64,000 nucleotides of DNA from Komarekiella atlantica HA4396-MV6 (lineage in GTDB: Bacteria > Cyanobacteriota > Cyanobacteriia > Cyanobacteriales > Nostocaceae). The translations under genes and the position numbers were made by a program. Shown here in pieces: positions 53,545 through 62,052 of the stretch; position 1 is the first letter of the stretch, and every line of letters begins with the position of its first letter. The stretch lies in the NCBI GenBank assembly GCA_019359395.1, contig JAHHHK010000036.1, positions 1 to 64,000 of the forward strand. Direction: 5' to 3'. The notes under the pieces are model-generated. The model was not told the origin of the DNA, did not search any database, and worked only from the letters and a program-made list of their open reading frames with translations.

Positions 53545-54402
53545 GTGATTCGACTTGACGATAAAGTAGCTATTATTACTGGAAGTGGGCGAGGTTTGGG
53601 GGCAGCCTATGCTCGTTTGTTGGCAGAAAGAGGGGCGCGAGTCGTGGTTCACGACGCAGGCGTTAACAAAGAAGGGACTGGCTCCGATCCAATGGTAGCG
53701 GCTGATGTCGCCAGCAGCATTCAAGAAGCTGGTGGGGTGGCGATCGCCAGTGATGTACTCCTGGATAATCGAGGCAACTGTCAAAGCCTGGTAGAAACGA
53801 CACTAGAAAAGTTTGGTCGCCTCGACATCTTGATCCACAATGCTGGATGGGTTGCTTACCAATCCATTCAAGATTTGACACCTGATTTTCTACAGCGGGC
53901 GATCGCCGTTCATGTAGAAGCGCCAACGTGGTTAGCTCAAGCCGCCTTGACAACGATGAAGCAACAACACTACGGACGAATTGTGTTGACAACTTCGGAT
54001 CGAGCAATTTACCCGCAATATGCACTCAACGGTCTTGCTGCTTACGCGATCGGAAAAATGGCACAGATTGGTCTGATGAATGTGCTTGCAGTGGAAGGCA
54101 AAGAACATGGAATTCTGGTGAATGCAATTTCACCAGTCGCCAAAACACGAATGTGGAATGTCCAGGATGAGCCAGAAGATTTACGACCAGAGCAAGTGGC
54201 TCCAGGGGTTTTATACCTCGCCTCTGGTGAATGCCGAGAGTCTGGATTTATATTAAGGGCAAGCAATGGTCAATTCACAGCCGTGCGCTGGATCGAGCGA
54301 GACAACGTGGACTATCCATTAAACCTTGCCGCTGTTGAAAGTTCTACTGCGGAAGATTTGGCTACTCGCTGGCAGGAGATTGCCGCTCCTGTTGCGTTTT
54401 AA
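53545..54402 (+). CDS. SDR-family NAD(P)-dependent oxidoreductase
   Basis: This 285-residue short-chain dehydrogenase starts at GTG 53545, chosen because AGGAGA lies seven bases upstream. It contains GSGRGLGAAYARLLAERG near residue 11, HNAGWV near 95, a serine in VLTTSDRAIY and a Tyr-Lys pair in YAIGKMAQ near 170. It resembles the hydroxysteroid-dehydrogenase-like/MFE-2-type SDRs, with a VVVHDAG segment after the first strand. The substrate is unknown. Co-regulation with the first SDR at 51138 is not obvious; the genes share only a neighbourhood. Confidence 0.83.
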   Translation: MIRLDDKVAIITGSGRGLGAAYARLLAERGARVVVHDAGVNKEGTGSDPMVAADVASSIQEAGGVAIASDVLLDNRGNCQSLVETTLEKFGRLDILIHNAGWVAYQSIQDLTPDFLQRAIAVHVEAPTWLAQAALTTMKQQHYGRIVLTTSDRAIYPQYALNGLAAYAIGKMAQIGLMNVLAVEGKEHGILVNAISPVAKTRMWNVQDEPEDLRPEQVAPGVLYLASGECRESGFILRASNGQFTAVRWIERDNVDYPLNLAAVESSTAEDLATRWQEIAAPVAF

Positions 54403-54538
54403 GGACTGGGCTTGTACTTCGAGATGGTCTTTCGGGAAACAACCCTTGATTATTGGTGGCAGCGTAGTTGAAAGGATGTGGGTAAGGGGCGATCGCTTCT
54501 CTCCTCAAAGCCTTCGGTGAATGAGAGCAATTGCTCAA

Positions 54539-54797
54539 TAGACCTCTTGCATAAGTCGAGATTTGTTAAATCGAACCACCGATGTAGACGCGCAGCGGCT
54601 TCCCGCAGGGTACACTGATGAACACCGATATTTATCTGTGTTTATCTATGTTTATCTGTCTTGAAAAGTTTCCTGCCCAGGGAAACCCTTCCGCAGAACT
54701 TTTCGCTGTCTTGAAACGTTTTGCGCCGGGAAACCCGGACGCGCAAACTTTTCGCTGTGTTTTATTTAGTCTTATTCCGATTTTTAGAAGAAGTCTA
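54539..54797. repeat. Composite MITE-like repeat, copy 2 (inverted)
   Basis: This 259-base copy begins TAGACCTCTTGCATAAGTCG and ends AGAAGAAGTCTA. It contains two GAAAAGTT-family elements (54656-54708 and 54707-54757) in reverse orientation relative to 45231-45451, and the stretch TATTTATCTGTGTTTATCTA shared by the copies. It lies in the 519-base spacer 54403-54921, which has no gene. Confidence 0.8.
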
Positions 54798-54857
54798 ATC
54801 TAGAATCATTCATGGTCGAAACCTGAAAGTGAGAATAACGAAAATACTATTAATTAG

Positions 54858-54885
54858 TAGGGGGCACATTATATTGTGCCCCCTA
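54858..54885. terminator. Terminator hairpin after the SLH/beta-helix gene
   Basis: A perfect 10-base stem, TAGGGGGCAC and GTGCCCCCTA, has an 8-base AT loop. On the minus strand it follows the stop at 54922 by about 37 bases and is succeeded by an AT-rich stretch ending in TTTT, so it most likely terminates that gene. Confidence 0.75.
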
Positions 54886-54921
54886 GTGTAATCAATTCAA
54901 TTGAAAACTGCTATATCTACC

Positions 54922-57000
54922 TTAACTGTTTTCGCTAGTTTTCTTTCCTACTATCCAAACAGGATCACCTGTTTTAATAGCACCGAAGTTAACTGTTTTA
55001 CTGCCACTGTTAGGCATATAGTATGGTGAAGGTAAAGCTCCTGAAAGCTTGAATTTAGGGTCAAGCTTTATCGCTTGAGATCCCGCTGGTTTGATGTTGA
55101 AAAAGATGTTATTCGCTACACCAGCCGACGCTCCCAGCGAATTGTTGATTTCGTCAGATGAGTTATAGAAAATGTTATTACGAATCTCTTGATTATCACC
55201 ATCCCCTTTAAAAAGACGGAAGAAAGGATCTTTTGAGTTTTTAGCATACACTGTGTTGTTAGTAAACTTGAAATTGTCCCTTTTTTCCCTAAAATGACCA
55301 ACTACAGTAGGCCCACCTGTTTTTTCAAAGATGTTGTGATGGACATTCAAGCCTTGAAATTTAATTCCAAATGAAGCAAGGGGGTAAGCGCCTCCACGAA
55401 TATAGTTATGGTCAAATTCGATATTGTTGCTAGACACTTCACAAGCATATAAGGGATTATCTGGCCCATACCACAGATTATGATGTGCGTGGATGCTAGT
55501 TGGCTGTTTATTTGCAGGGGATGCTAATGACAGCGTACTGTTAAAGGTAGAGTTATAAATCTCGCAGTTGTAACAGTTTTGATGCCAAAGCTCCAAAGCC
55601 ATTTGTGGAGTGTAACCGCTTCCCCAAGCATTCCACTTATCGACTTTTATATCCAAGTTATAAAATTTGACATTCCTTAAGTACCCCTCTTTAAACTTGG
55701 AACCGCTGGGTTTCCCTACCCAATCCTCGCTAATTGTTCTCATTCCTCCGCCACCACGTGTTCTGGTGTCGATATTCATGTCATGCAAATTAACGTTTGT
55801 TAGATTTCCAACACCAAAAGCGTGTGATTGTTTGCCACCTCCACCAGCGATTCGATTGTTATAGGAACTATCTGTAATGTTAATATTGTAGATATTACTA
55901 CCAGATACTCTGTCCATATCGATCGCTGTATTGGCATAGCCATTAAATGCCAAATCGTGAATCGTCAATTTATTGGCATCTAGAATATACATACCCAATT
56001 CATAGGCACGATTTTTACCATCAAATTTCATGCGACTAATGGATATGTTTTTAACTCCAGCCAGCCGCAATTCTCCCGTGAGAGTAGTCGAATTAACTCC
56101 TGAACCGACAAGGTTTACTCCTGATGGTACTGAAACCTTTTTGCCTACATCAAAAGTCCCGGCTCCCATTTGAATAGTATATCCCTGGTCAGGAGGAACA
56201 GATGCGAAAGCTTTGTTCAGGGTACGCCAAGGTGAAGACTGTGTGCCTTTAGCATTATCTGACCCTTTGGCATCTATATAATAGTATTTAGATTTGGAGC
56301 TAGTACGACCTGCAATATACTGCTCAGGAATACCCGAAGCTTGCTTAGAATCAGCTAAAGCTTGACATAAGAAAGCTGACACTTCAGCGCGACTGGCTAA
56401 CTTATTGGGTTTGAGGGACTTAACATCGGGATAATTGACGACAAGGCTTTTTTCGGTTGCTGCTGCTATTCCAGCATAGGCATAGCCAGGAATTGTTTTT
56501 GCATCAGTAAAGTTAGTATTTAACGTTGTAGTAGCAAACTGAGTTGGAGAGTAGTTCAAGCCGCTAGTCAAAGCTACTAAAGCTTGAGCGCGAGAAATGT
56601 TTTGGCTGGGATTGAATACCTTACCGGGATAGCCTGACAAGAATCCTGTTTGAGCAGCTGTTTGAATCGCATTGTAGGCCCAGTAATTTGAGGGGACATC
56701 GACAAACTCAACTGAATTACGAGTCTTTTTGGCGTTGGGGAAAGCCTTATTAACCATTGCTGCAAACTCACCTCGAGTTACAGAGGAATTTGGTCGGAAA
56801 GTACCTTCTGGATAACCACTGATAATACCTTTGTTAGCCAGTTGTGTGATACATGATTGAGACCAGTTGCCTTGAATATCTGTAAATTTAGATTGAGCTA
56901 GTTTAGGAGCTGCTATTACCAAATGCGTAACAGCACTAATCACTATTCCCAATCCAACTAGTAAAGCAAAGCCAGATTGCCATTTGCGGATTCTAATCAT
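54922..57000 (-). CDS. Secreted protein with three SLH domains and a right-handed beta-helix
   Basis: This 692-residue protein has an N-terminal signal segment (residues 8-32). Three SLH-type repeats span about 35-215 (IQGNWSQSCITQLANKGIIS, GYPEGTFRPNSSVTRGEFAA and two further units ending in similar glycine-proline loops). A long parallel beta-helix (about 235-690) follows, with many isoleucine/asparagine turns such as NISISRMKFDGK and NNTVYAKNSKD. The fold is shared by polysaccharide lyases and surface glycan-binding proteins. SLH domains of cyanobacteria usually anchor to wall polymers. No catalytic residues can be assigned. It ends at a clear terminator. Confidence 0.85.
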   Translation of the reverse strand: MIRIRKWQSGFALLVGLGIVISAVTHLVIAAPKLAQSKFTDIQGNWSQSCITQLANKGIISGYPEGTFRPNSSVTRGEFAAMVNKAFPNAKKTRNSVEFVDVPSNYWAYNAIQTAAQTGFLSGYPGKVFNPSQNISRAQALVALTSGLNYSPTQFATTTLNTNFTDAKTIPGYAYAGIAAATEKSLVVNYPDVKSLKPNKLASRAEVSAFLCQALADSKQASGIPEQYIAGRTSSKSKYYYIDAKGSDNAKGTQSSPWRTLNKAFASVPPDQGYTIQMGAGTFDVGKKVSVPSGVNLVGSGVNSTTLTGELRLAGVKNISISRMKFDGKNRAYELGMYILDANKLTIHDLAFNGYANTAIDMDRVSGSNIYNINITDSSYNNRIAGGGGKQSHAFGVGNLTNVNLHDMNIDTRTRGGGGMRTISEDWVGKPSGSKFKEGYLRNVKFYNLDIKVDKWNAWGSGYTPQMALELWHQNCYNCEIYNSTFNSTLSLASPANKQPTSIHAHHNLWYGPDNPLYACEVSSNNIEFDHNYIRGGAYPLASFGIKFQGLNVHHNIFEKTGGPTVVGHFREKRDNFKFTNNTVYAKNSKDPFFRLFKGDGDNQEIRNNIFYNSSDEINNSLGASAGVANNIFFNIKPAGSQAIKLDPKFKLSGALPSPYYMPNSGSKTVNFGAIKTGDPVWIVGKKTSENS

Positions 57001-57525
57001 TAAAATTATTACCTCAATTCATATTTTTCTGGTTTAAGCAGATACTAGTGCCACTAAAACATTCTAGAATTTTTTTTCCAATCCCTTGGGGAATGTGTTC
57101 AAAGATATTCCTTTAAGCAATCACCGCAGATGGTGCGTATATGTGATACATAGTAACAAAATCAAGGCTTAGGAAGTTTGGAAGTTGGACTGAAGCCGAT
57201 ATTGAGGCATTAAAACAGTTTTTCAGTAAAGCACGCAACGATAAAACTATGCAGTTATTGAAGAAATTAGCAACTACCACAAAGGTACATTTAGGAACAA
57301 AGTAATTGAGCCACATTGAAGATGAATTGTTCCACATTAAGGGTAATTACTTAGCTGTTTTGGTATTTAATAATATATAAAATTTAGCGATCGCACTGCT
57401 CAACGCAATTAAAGCTAGTAAGTAAGTCAGTGCAAATAAACGAAGGTTCGTAGTTAGGGTTTCAGCCCTTAAAATTCCCTATCTCAAAGCTAAAGCCTGA
57501 CTATAAATCAAGAGTATATTTAGTT
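57001..57525. other. Spacer with an unassigned open segment
   Basis: The promoter region of the SLH protein is followed by sequence without a confirmed gene. On the plus strand 57147-57305 is open for 52 codons and reads like protein (KFGSWTEADIEALKQFF, then helical, charged) but lacks a start codon and ribosome site, so it may be a gene remnant. The inverted motif TTAGGGTTTCAGCCCT lies near 57457. Confidence 0.35.
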
Positions 57526-57692
57526 TTATCGATTCAACTTTGCTCGGAGTTTATCATCGATGTCGCGCACATGCACATCTCTATTCCTAGCGATCGCTTG
57601 ATCACCGCTATTAAAAATTAGTTCAACATCTCCTACTAAAGTGCAACTTCAATGCCTAACGACTGAACAAGTTGAAACAATTTAAATCTCAT
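57526..57692 (-). pseudogene. Possible frameshifted small gene after the Crp-family regulator
   Basis: An ATG at 57692 overlaps the last codons of the regulator gene and reads MRFKLFQLVQSLGIEVAL to a TAG at 57636-57638. One extra T in the CTTT run there would continue LVGDVELIFNSGDQAIARNR and so on to a stop at 57526-57528, giving about 55 residues. The overlap suggests translational coupling. I recognise no family; a real frameshift and a sequence error are both possible. Confidence 0.35.
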
Positions 57693-58272
57693 AGTACCAA
57701 ATATCTTCTTCTCGCAGCACAATTCGATGCAGAGAGAGACGATCAATCAAGCCTTCATGCTCAAACTGCCCCAGAATACGAGTAATTGTCACACGAGTTG
57801 AACCCAACATTTCCGCAAGGTCTTCATGAGTTAGACGCATATCTATTAAACGTCCCTTCTCAACTTCAGAACCAAACTTTTTGGATAACCATGCCAACAG
57901 CTTGATTAGCATAGTATCCACTTTTTTATAGCTACGAATAACCATCAATTCTTCAGCCTGTTGGATGTGAGCAAGTAGAGTTTCTGTTAGTTGCGGCCAC
58001 TCTTCTAAAGGTAAGATGATCGCTTCAACTTTAGTCAGACATTCTATCTGATGGGGTTCTAATTTTGACAAAGCTTTACCGACGATATCTCCGGGGCCCC
58101 ACAATCCCAGCGCAACGGTTGTACCATCTTCTAAATAGGTAAAAGTCCGAACAAAACCCGCTTCAATTTTCCAAAGATTATTTTCATGTTCTGGCAAGAA
58201 CGACCGACGTGTAAAAAGCTGCTTGGGATTTTTGCTGAACGGCTCAGCAAAGGTTGAGTATAAAGACACCAT
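57682..58272 (-). CDS. Crp/Fnr-family transcriptional regulator
   Basis: This 196-residue regulator has an N-terminal cyclic-nucleotide-binding-like barrel (about 20-110; VRTFTYLEDGTTVALGLWGP) that lacks the conserved arginine-containing phosphate cassette of cAMP sensors. A dimerisation helix follows, then a C-terminal winged HTH (about 145-190; LTHEDLAEMLGSTRVTITRI). It resembles the NtcA/CysR-type cyanobacterial group. Proximity to cysE, an Rrf2 regulator and cysK suggests a role in sulfur metabolism, as for CysR of Synechococcus; this is inference. A shared motif lies 26-41 bases upstream of its start. Confidence 0.85.
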   Translation of the reverse strand: MVSLYSTFAEPFSKNPKQLFTRRSFLPEHENNLWKIEAGFVRTFTYLEDGTTVALGLWGPGDIVGKALSKLEPHQIECLTKVEAIILPLEEWPQLTETLLAHIQQAEELMVIRSYKKVDTMLIKLLAWLSKKFGSEVEKGRLIDMRLTHEDLAEMLGSTRVTITRILGQFEHEGLIDRLSLHRIVLREEDIWYYEI

Positions 58273-58297
58273 AATATATAAAACTATTTCTCGATAA

Positions 58298-58313
58298 ACT
58301 AACCGTAGTATAT
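58298..58313 (+). promoter_or_regulatory. Candidate operator ACTAACCGTAGTATAT, site 1
   Basis: This 16-base sequence is repeated exactly at 59827-59842 and in degraded inverted form at 59717-59731. Here it lies 26-41 bases upstream of the Crp-family regulator start. It continues into TATATATCAGGTTA, so TAACC and GGTTA form a spaced inverted pair. I infer a binding site for the Rrf2 or Crp-type regulator of this cluster. Confidence 0.5.
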
Positions 58314-58440
58314 ATATATCAGGTTATGGCATATTGTCTCCTTTCCGAGATGCTTCTCTACGTTCGCGTAGCGTAGACAGAGGCTCCGCCCAACGTATAG
58401 CTTGCTTAAGAGTAGGGGTAGGCTATTAGGAATTAGTAAT

Positions 58441-58862
58441 TGGACTTCTTGCAAAAATCCGAATCAAAGCAAAAATAAACCACAGCGAAAAGTAAGCGAA
58501 GCTCCGGGTAACAGGAGCGTAAAACTTTTCAAGACAGCGAAAAGTTCTGCAGGAGGGTTTCCCTCTCTTACGAGACGCTAACGCGAACCGCAGGAAACTT
58601 TTCAAGACAGATGAACACTGATAAACACTGATATTTATCTGTGTTCACACCGAAGTTCAGAGCGGCGGAAGCCGCCGCACCCTGCGGGTTCGCGTAGCGT
58701 TCCGTAGGAAAGCAAGCTACCGACACTTCTCTCTGTGGTTCGATTTAATAAATCTCGACTTATGCAAAAAACTCCATGAACAGAGTGAGCGCAAAGCGCA
58801 CGCTATGCGAGCACAATGAGGGAATGAAAACATTTTTTTCCCAGTCCCATTCCCCAGTCCCT
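58441..58862. repeat. Composite MITE-like repeat, copy 3, with tail
   Basis: This copy begins TGGACTTCTTGCAAAAATC and reaches the partner AAATCTCGACTTATGCAA near 58766. The tail CCATGAACAGAGTGAGCGCA is shared with copy 1, ending in CCCAGTCCCATTCCCCAGTC. Two palindromic elements lie inside (58482-58536 and 58535-58610), the second enlarged by the same nested block as at 30926. An extra GGCGGAAGCCGCC-containing insert near 58660-58720 makes it longer than copy 1. The spacer 58273-58893 has no gene. Confidence 0.8.
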
Positions 58863-58893
58863 ATTAATTATTCGGTTACACCCCTGAAAATGC

Positions 58894-59619
58894 TTAGATT
58901 CCCGCACCATCTAGAAAATCTTCAATCATCCCATCAGAATTATTGCTTTTAGCTTTGTCGGCATGTCCATTACCAACTTCTGTTAAGGACATTGCTGGAG
59001 ATGCCATCTGCTCGAACTGTTTTTCTAGAGCTTTGACTCTTTCAAATAAAGCTCGAATCACTTCAGCTTCTACATCGCGGACTTTATCATGATCCAGAAC
59101 ATTGTTACTCAAATTGTTCTGACGAGTCACGCGTCCTGGAATCCCAACTACTGTGGTATTACTAGGCACATCTCGCAACACTACCGAACCTGCTCCGATA
59201 CGGACGCGATCGCCAATTTGAATGTTACCTAATACTTTTGCACCCGCTCCCACAACTACATGAGAGCCTAGAGTTGGATGGCGTTTACCACTTTCTTTAC
59301 CAGTACCGCCGAGGGTAACACCTTGATATATTAGGGCGTAATCACCCACAATTGCTGTTTCACCAATCACTACCCCCATACCATGGTCAATAAATACTCC
59401 CTGACCAATTAACGCCCCAGGATGGATTTCAATTCCAGTTAAAAACCGACTAATGTGGGAAATCAATCGAGGTATGAAGGGAACTCCCACTTTATATAGC
59501 CAGTGTGCCGTTCGATGGCACAGTAAAGCTTGGAGTCCAGGATAGCAGAACAATACCTCCAGCCAATTACGGGCTGCGGGGTCACGCTCAAAAATAGTCC
59601 GTAAATCATTTATTAGCAT
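58894..59619 (-). CDS. cysE: Serine O-acetyltransferase
   Basis: This enzyme transfers acetyl from acetyl-CoA to serine, giving O-acetylserine for CysK. The 241-residue protein has the N-terminal helical domain ([20 protein letters not shown]), then the left-handed beta-helix built of hexapeptide repeats ([45 protein letters not shown]). The catalytic histidine lies in FIDHGMG. The C-terminal ~60 residues are charged and lack the typical terminal isoleucine-rich CysK-binding tail, although it does end in isoleucine (DGAGI). It is shorter at the N-terminus than E. coli CysE, as in other cyanobacteria. It is divergent from the Rrf2 gene. Confidence 0.93.
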   Translation of the reverse strand: MLINDLRTIFERDPAARNWLEVLFCYPGLQALLCHRTAHWLYKVGVPFIPRLISHISRFLTGIEIHPGALIGQGVFIDHGMGVVIGETAIVGDYALIYQGVTLGGTGKESGKRHPTLGSHVVVGAGAKVLGNIQIGDRVRIGAGSVVLRDVPSNTTVVGIPGRVTRQNNLSNNVLDHDKVRDVEAEVIRALFERVKALEKQFEQMASPAMSLTEVGNGHADKAKSNNSDGMIEDFLDGAGI

Positions 59620-59716
59620 ACTTTCTAGTTGAGATCATCATTGCTAGGCGAAGCTCTGAAAAGAAATTCAAATAATTTCCAAAAAGATTAGGCCATTATT
59701 GGGAATTTTATAAGAT

Positions 59717-59731
59717 AATCTACGGTAAGAC
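59717..59731 (-). promoter_or_regulatory. Candidate operator site 2 (inverted, degraded)
   Basis: On the minus strand this reads near GTCTTACCGTAGATTA, matching ACTAACCGTAGTATAT at the ACCGTAG core. It lies between the divergent cysE and Rrf2 genes, about 100 bases upstream of the cysE start. The match is weaker than sites 1 and 3. Confidence 0.35.
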
Positions 59732-59763
59732 GATAGATTTATAGTTTATTTTTGGATGGTGGG

Positions 59764-60309
59764 ATGCTATCACATCCGAATACTTTGAAAAAAATTAATT
59801 TAGCACAAAACCCGATAAACCAGTTGACTAACCGTAGTATATTGAGTACAGACTTGAATAGCCAAAACTACGCTCTTTTGGATCTGTCTTCCAAGGTTGA
59901 GTACGCGCTCCTGGCGCTTCTAGAACTGGCAAGCCATCACGGCAAAAAAGTTCCTCTGACCATGAGCGAGATCACTGCCAAGCAACCCATACCCGAACGT
60001 TATTTGGAACAAATTTTGACCAACCTCCGGCGTACTGGTGTGGTGCAGAGTCAACGCGGCTCTAAAGGAGGTTTTATTTTAGTTCGTGAACCTTGGCAAA
60101 TTACCTTGTTGGAGATTGTCACTTTAGTCGAAGGTGAGCGCAAAGAGAAAGAAAGCTCTGAACCTCCCACTCTCGAAAGGTCTCTAGTTTATGAAATCTG
60201 GGAGCAAGCCAATGCTGCTGCGATTGAGGTTTTGAGAAGCCATACGCTACAGGACTTGTGCCAAGAAAGAGAGGCTCGTGCTCAACAGAGTCCAATGTAT
60301 TACATTTAG
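59764..60309 (+). CDS. Rrf2-family transcriptional regulator
   Basis: This winged-HTH regulator has the Rrf2 core LSSKVEYALLALLELASHHG, helix-turn-helix TMSEITAKQPIPERYLEQIL and wing VVQSQRGSKGGFILVREPWQ. No cluster-ligating cysteine triad is visible, so it is of the CymR type that senses cysteine synthesis rather than IscR type. From ATG 59764 it is 181 residues with an atypical ~38-residue N-terminal extension. Family members usually begin at the SSKVEYALL segment, so TTG 59878 may be the true start; site 3 then lies just upstream. It is followed 20 bases later by cysK. CymR regulates cysteine metabolism with CysK in Bacillus. Confidence 0.88.
   Translation: MLSHPNTLKKINLAQNPINQLTNRSILSTDLNSQNYALLDLSSKVEYALLALLELASHHGKKVPLTMSEITAKQPIPERYLEQILTNLRRTGVVQSQRGSKGGFILVREPWQITLLEIVTLVEGERKEKESSEPPTLERSLVYEIWEQANAAAIEVLRSHTLQDLCQEREARAQQSPMYYI
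59827..59842 (+). promoter_or_regulatory. Candidate operator ACTAACCGTAGTATAT, site 3
   Basis: This is the exact 16-base copy of site 1. If the Rrf2 regulator starts at TTG 59878, the motif lies 36-51 bases upstream of it, similar to the spacing at site 1. If it starts at 59764 the motif is inside the coding region. The repeat supports the shorter start and autoregulation of the cysteine cluster. Confidence 0.5.
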
Positions 60310-60329
60310 TCAAATAAGGAGTACCGAAT

Positions 60330-61292
60330 ATGGGGATAGCGAAAAATATTACAGAGTTAGTCGGAAGAACTCCTTTAGTTCAATTAAACAAGATTCCCCA
60401 AACGTCGGGAGCTGTGGCTCAGATTGTTGTGAAGCTAGAAAGCATGAACCCAGCGGCTTCTGTCAAAGACCGGATTGGGGTGAGCATGGTGGAAACAGCA
60501 GAGGAAGCAGGCTTGATTTACGCTGGAAAAACCACTTTAGTGGAGCCAACTTCTGGTAATACGGGAATTGCCTTGGCAATGGTGGCAGCGGCCAAGGGGT
60601 ACCGTCTTATTCTAACAATGCCTGACACAATGAGCCAAGAACGGCGAGCTATGCTCAGAGCTTATGGCGCTCAACTAGAGTTAACACCAGGTGTGGAAGG
60701 GATGCGAGGGGCGATCGCTCGTGCAGAGCAAATTGTAGCTCAAACGCCCAATGCCTATATGTTACAGCAGTTCCGCAACCCTGCTAACCCCAAAGTTCAC
60801 GCCCAAACTACGGCAGAAGAAATCTGGAAAGACACCGAAGGAAAGGTAGATATCCTTGTGGCGGGAGTGGGTACTGGAGGGACTGTTACGGGAGTTGCAG
60901 AAATTATAAAAGAGCGTAAGCCTAGTTTCCAAGCGATCGCAGTTGAGCCAAGCAGCAGTCCAGTACTAGTTGGTGGTCAATCAGGGCCTCATAAAATTCA
61001 AGGTATCGGCGCGGGTTTTATTCCAGCAATTTACCGTGCGGAATTAATAGATGAGGTGATTCAGGTAACAGATGAACAGGCGATCGCCTACAGTCGCAGA
61101 TTAGCAAAAGAAGAAGGATTACTATCGGGCATTTCTTCTGGAGCTGCTTTATACGCTGCTATTCAAGTAGCACAGCGACCTGAAAATGCAGGCCGCCTAA
61201 TTGTGATGATACAGCCTAGCTTTGGTGAACGCTACCTCAGTACCTCACTGTTTAAAGACCCAGAAGAGAGTGAGTGGTTAAACAGAGTTTGA
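60330..61292 (+). CDS. cysK: Cysteine synthase A (O-acetylserine sulfhydrylase)
   Basis: This PLP enzyme forms cysteine from O-acetylserine and sulfide. The 320-residue protein has the PLP lysine in [13 protein letters not shown] near residue 44, the substrate loop [12 protein letters not shown] near 70-80, the phosphate-binding [10 protein letters not shown] near 180, and the SGISSGAAL serine motif near 270. It starts at ATG 60330 with AAGGAG about 9 bases upstream and ends in a normal C-terminus. With cysE and the Rrf2 regulator it forms a compact cysteine-synthesis unit; the Rrf2 gene and cysK are probably co-transcribed. Confidence 0.96.
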   Translation: MGIAKNITELVGRTPLVQLNKIPQTSGAVAQIVVKLESMNPAASVKDRIGVSMVETAEEAGLIYAGKTTLVEPTSGNTGIALAMVAAAKGYRLILTMPDTMSQERRAMLRAYGAQLELTPGVEGMRGAIARAEQIVAQTPNAYMLQQFRNPANPKVHAQTTAEEIWKDTEGKVDILVAGVGTGGTVTGVAEIIKERKPSFQAIAVEPSSSPVLVGGQSGPHKIQGIGAGFIPAIYRAELIDEVIQVTDEQAIAYSRRLAKEEGLLSGISSGAALYAAIQVAQRPENAGRLIVMIQPSFGERYLSTSLFKDPEESEWLNRV

Positions 61293-61410
61293 TAAAAAGG
61301 AGTTAAGAGAACTTCATTTTGAATTTTCTCCAAGCCGTTGCAAGTCTCATTATTTTTCACCAAAATCATTAGACTTTTCAAACACCCTCTTGGAGTTGAT
61401 TTTCAAATAA

Positions 61411-62052
61411 TTAACTCTGAAATTGAGTTAATAACCAAGCACCAACTTGACCTTGATTCATTTGCCGAGTCCGCCTTAATGCATCATTTAGCAGGGAAAT
61501 TGCCAAACCAGGTAATACTTGAGATTCAGTAATCCGTCTGCTACCTAAATTTTCTACTGCAAAAGCCATAACTTGGACATTTCGCACATCCACAATCCAG
61601 TATTCTTGTACTCCTAAATCTTCATACATTAGCCGTTTCTCACCTTGGTCATCAGCAAGTGAAGTATTAGCAACTTCTATTACTAAAGCTGGTGGTGGGT
61701 AAATATCTAAGTTAATAATAGAAGTGCCGTAAGGAATGACATCAGCGTTTTCTCCAATATAGTAAGACGCATCAGGTTGAACTTCTTGAAATCCTGTTTT
61801 CCGATACGTACAATTATCCTTACCATTTAGAGCAATGCCTTTAATGCTGGCAAACAGGTTAACAGCAAACATAACTACTGTGTGGTCACTGGCATGGTCA
61901 TTTCCTACTGGTGGCATCTCAACCCTCATTTGTCCATTATGGTAGTAGCACTTAGCTTTTTCGTAGGCAGGGCTTTCAACTGCTTGGATATATTCATCCC
62001 AAGTAGCTACTATCCAGGTATCAGTTGGTAATTTTGTTTGGATTTCGCTCAT
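61411..62052 (-). CDS. Uma2-family endonuclease-like protein
   Basis: This 213-residue protein is a complete DUF820/Uma2 domain: EYIQAVESPAYEKAKCYYHN, MRVEMPPVGNDHASDHTVVM, VQPDASYYIGE (predicted metal-binding aspartate), PPALVIEVANTSLADDQGEK (second catalytic aspartate/glutamate region) and YEDLGVQEYWIVDVRN. The fold is that of PD-(D/E)xK nucleases; no activity has been established for most members. The start ATG 62052 follows GAGGTAATTT. It converges on cysK and contrasts with the degraded copy at 731-1018. Confidence 0.83.
   Translation of the reverse strand: MSEIQTKLPTDTWIVATWDEYIQAVESPAYEKAKCYYHNGQMRVEMPPVGNDHASDHTVVMFAVNLFASIKGIALNGKDNCTYRKTGFQEVQPDASYYIGENADVIPYGTSIINLDIYPPPALVIEVANTSLADDQGEKRLMYEDLGVQEYWIVDVRNVQVMAFAVENLGSRRITESQVLPGLAISLLNDALRRTRQMNQGQVGAWLLTQFQS

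Noticed and set aside
57113-57337. 74-codon minus-strand frame
   Set aside because: The opposite strand over 57147-57305 reads more like protein, so this one is probably a shadow; neither is supported as a gene.
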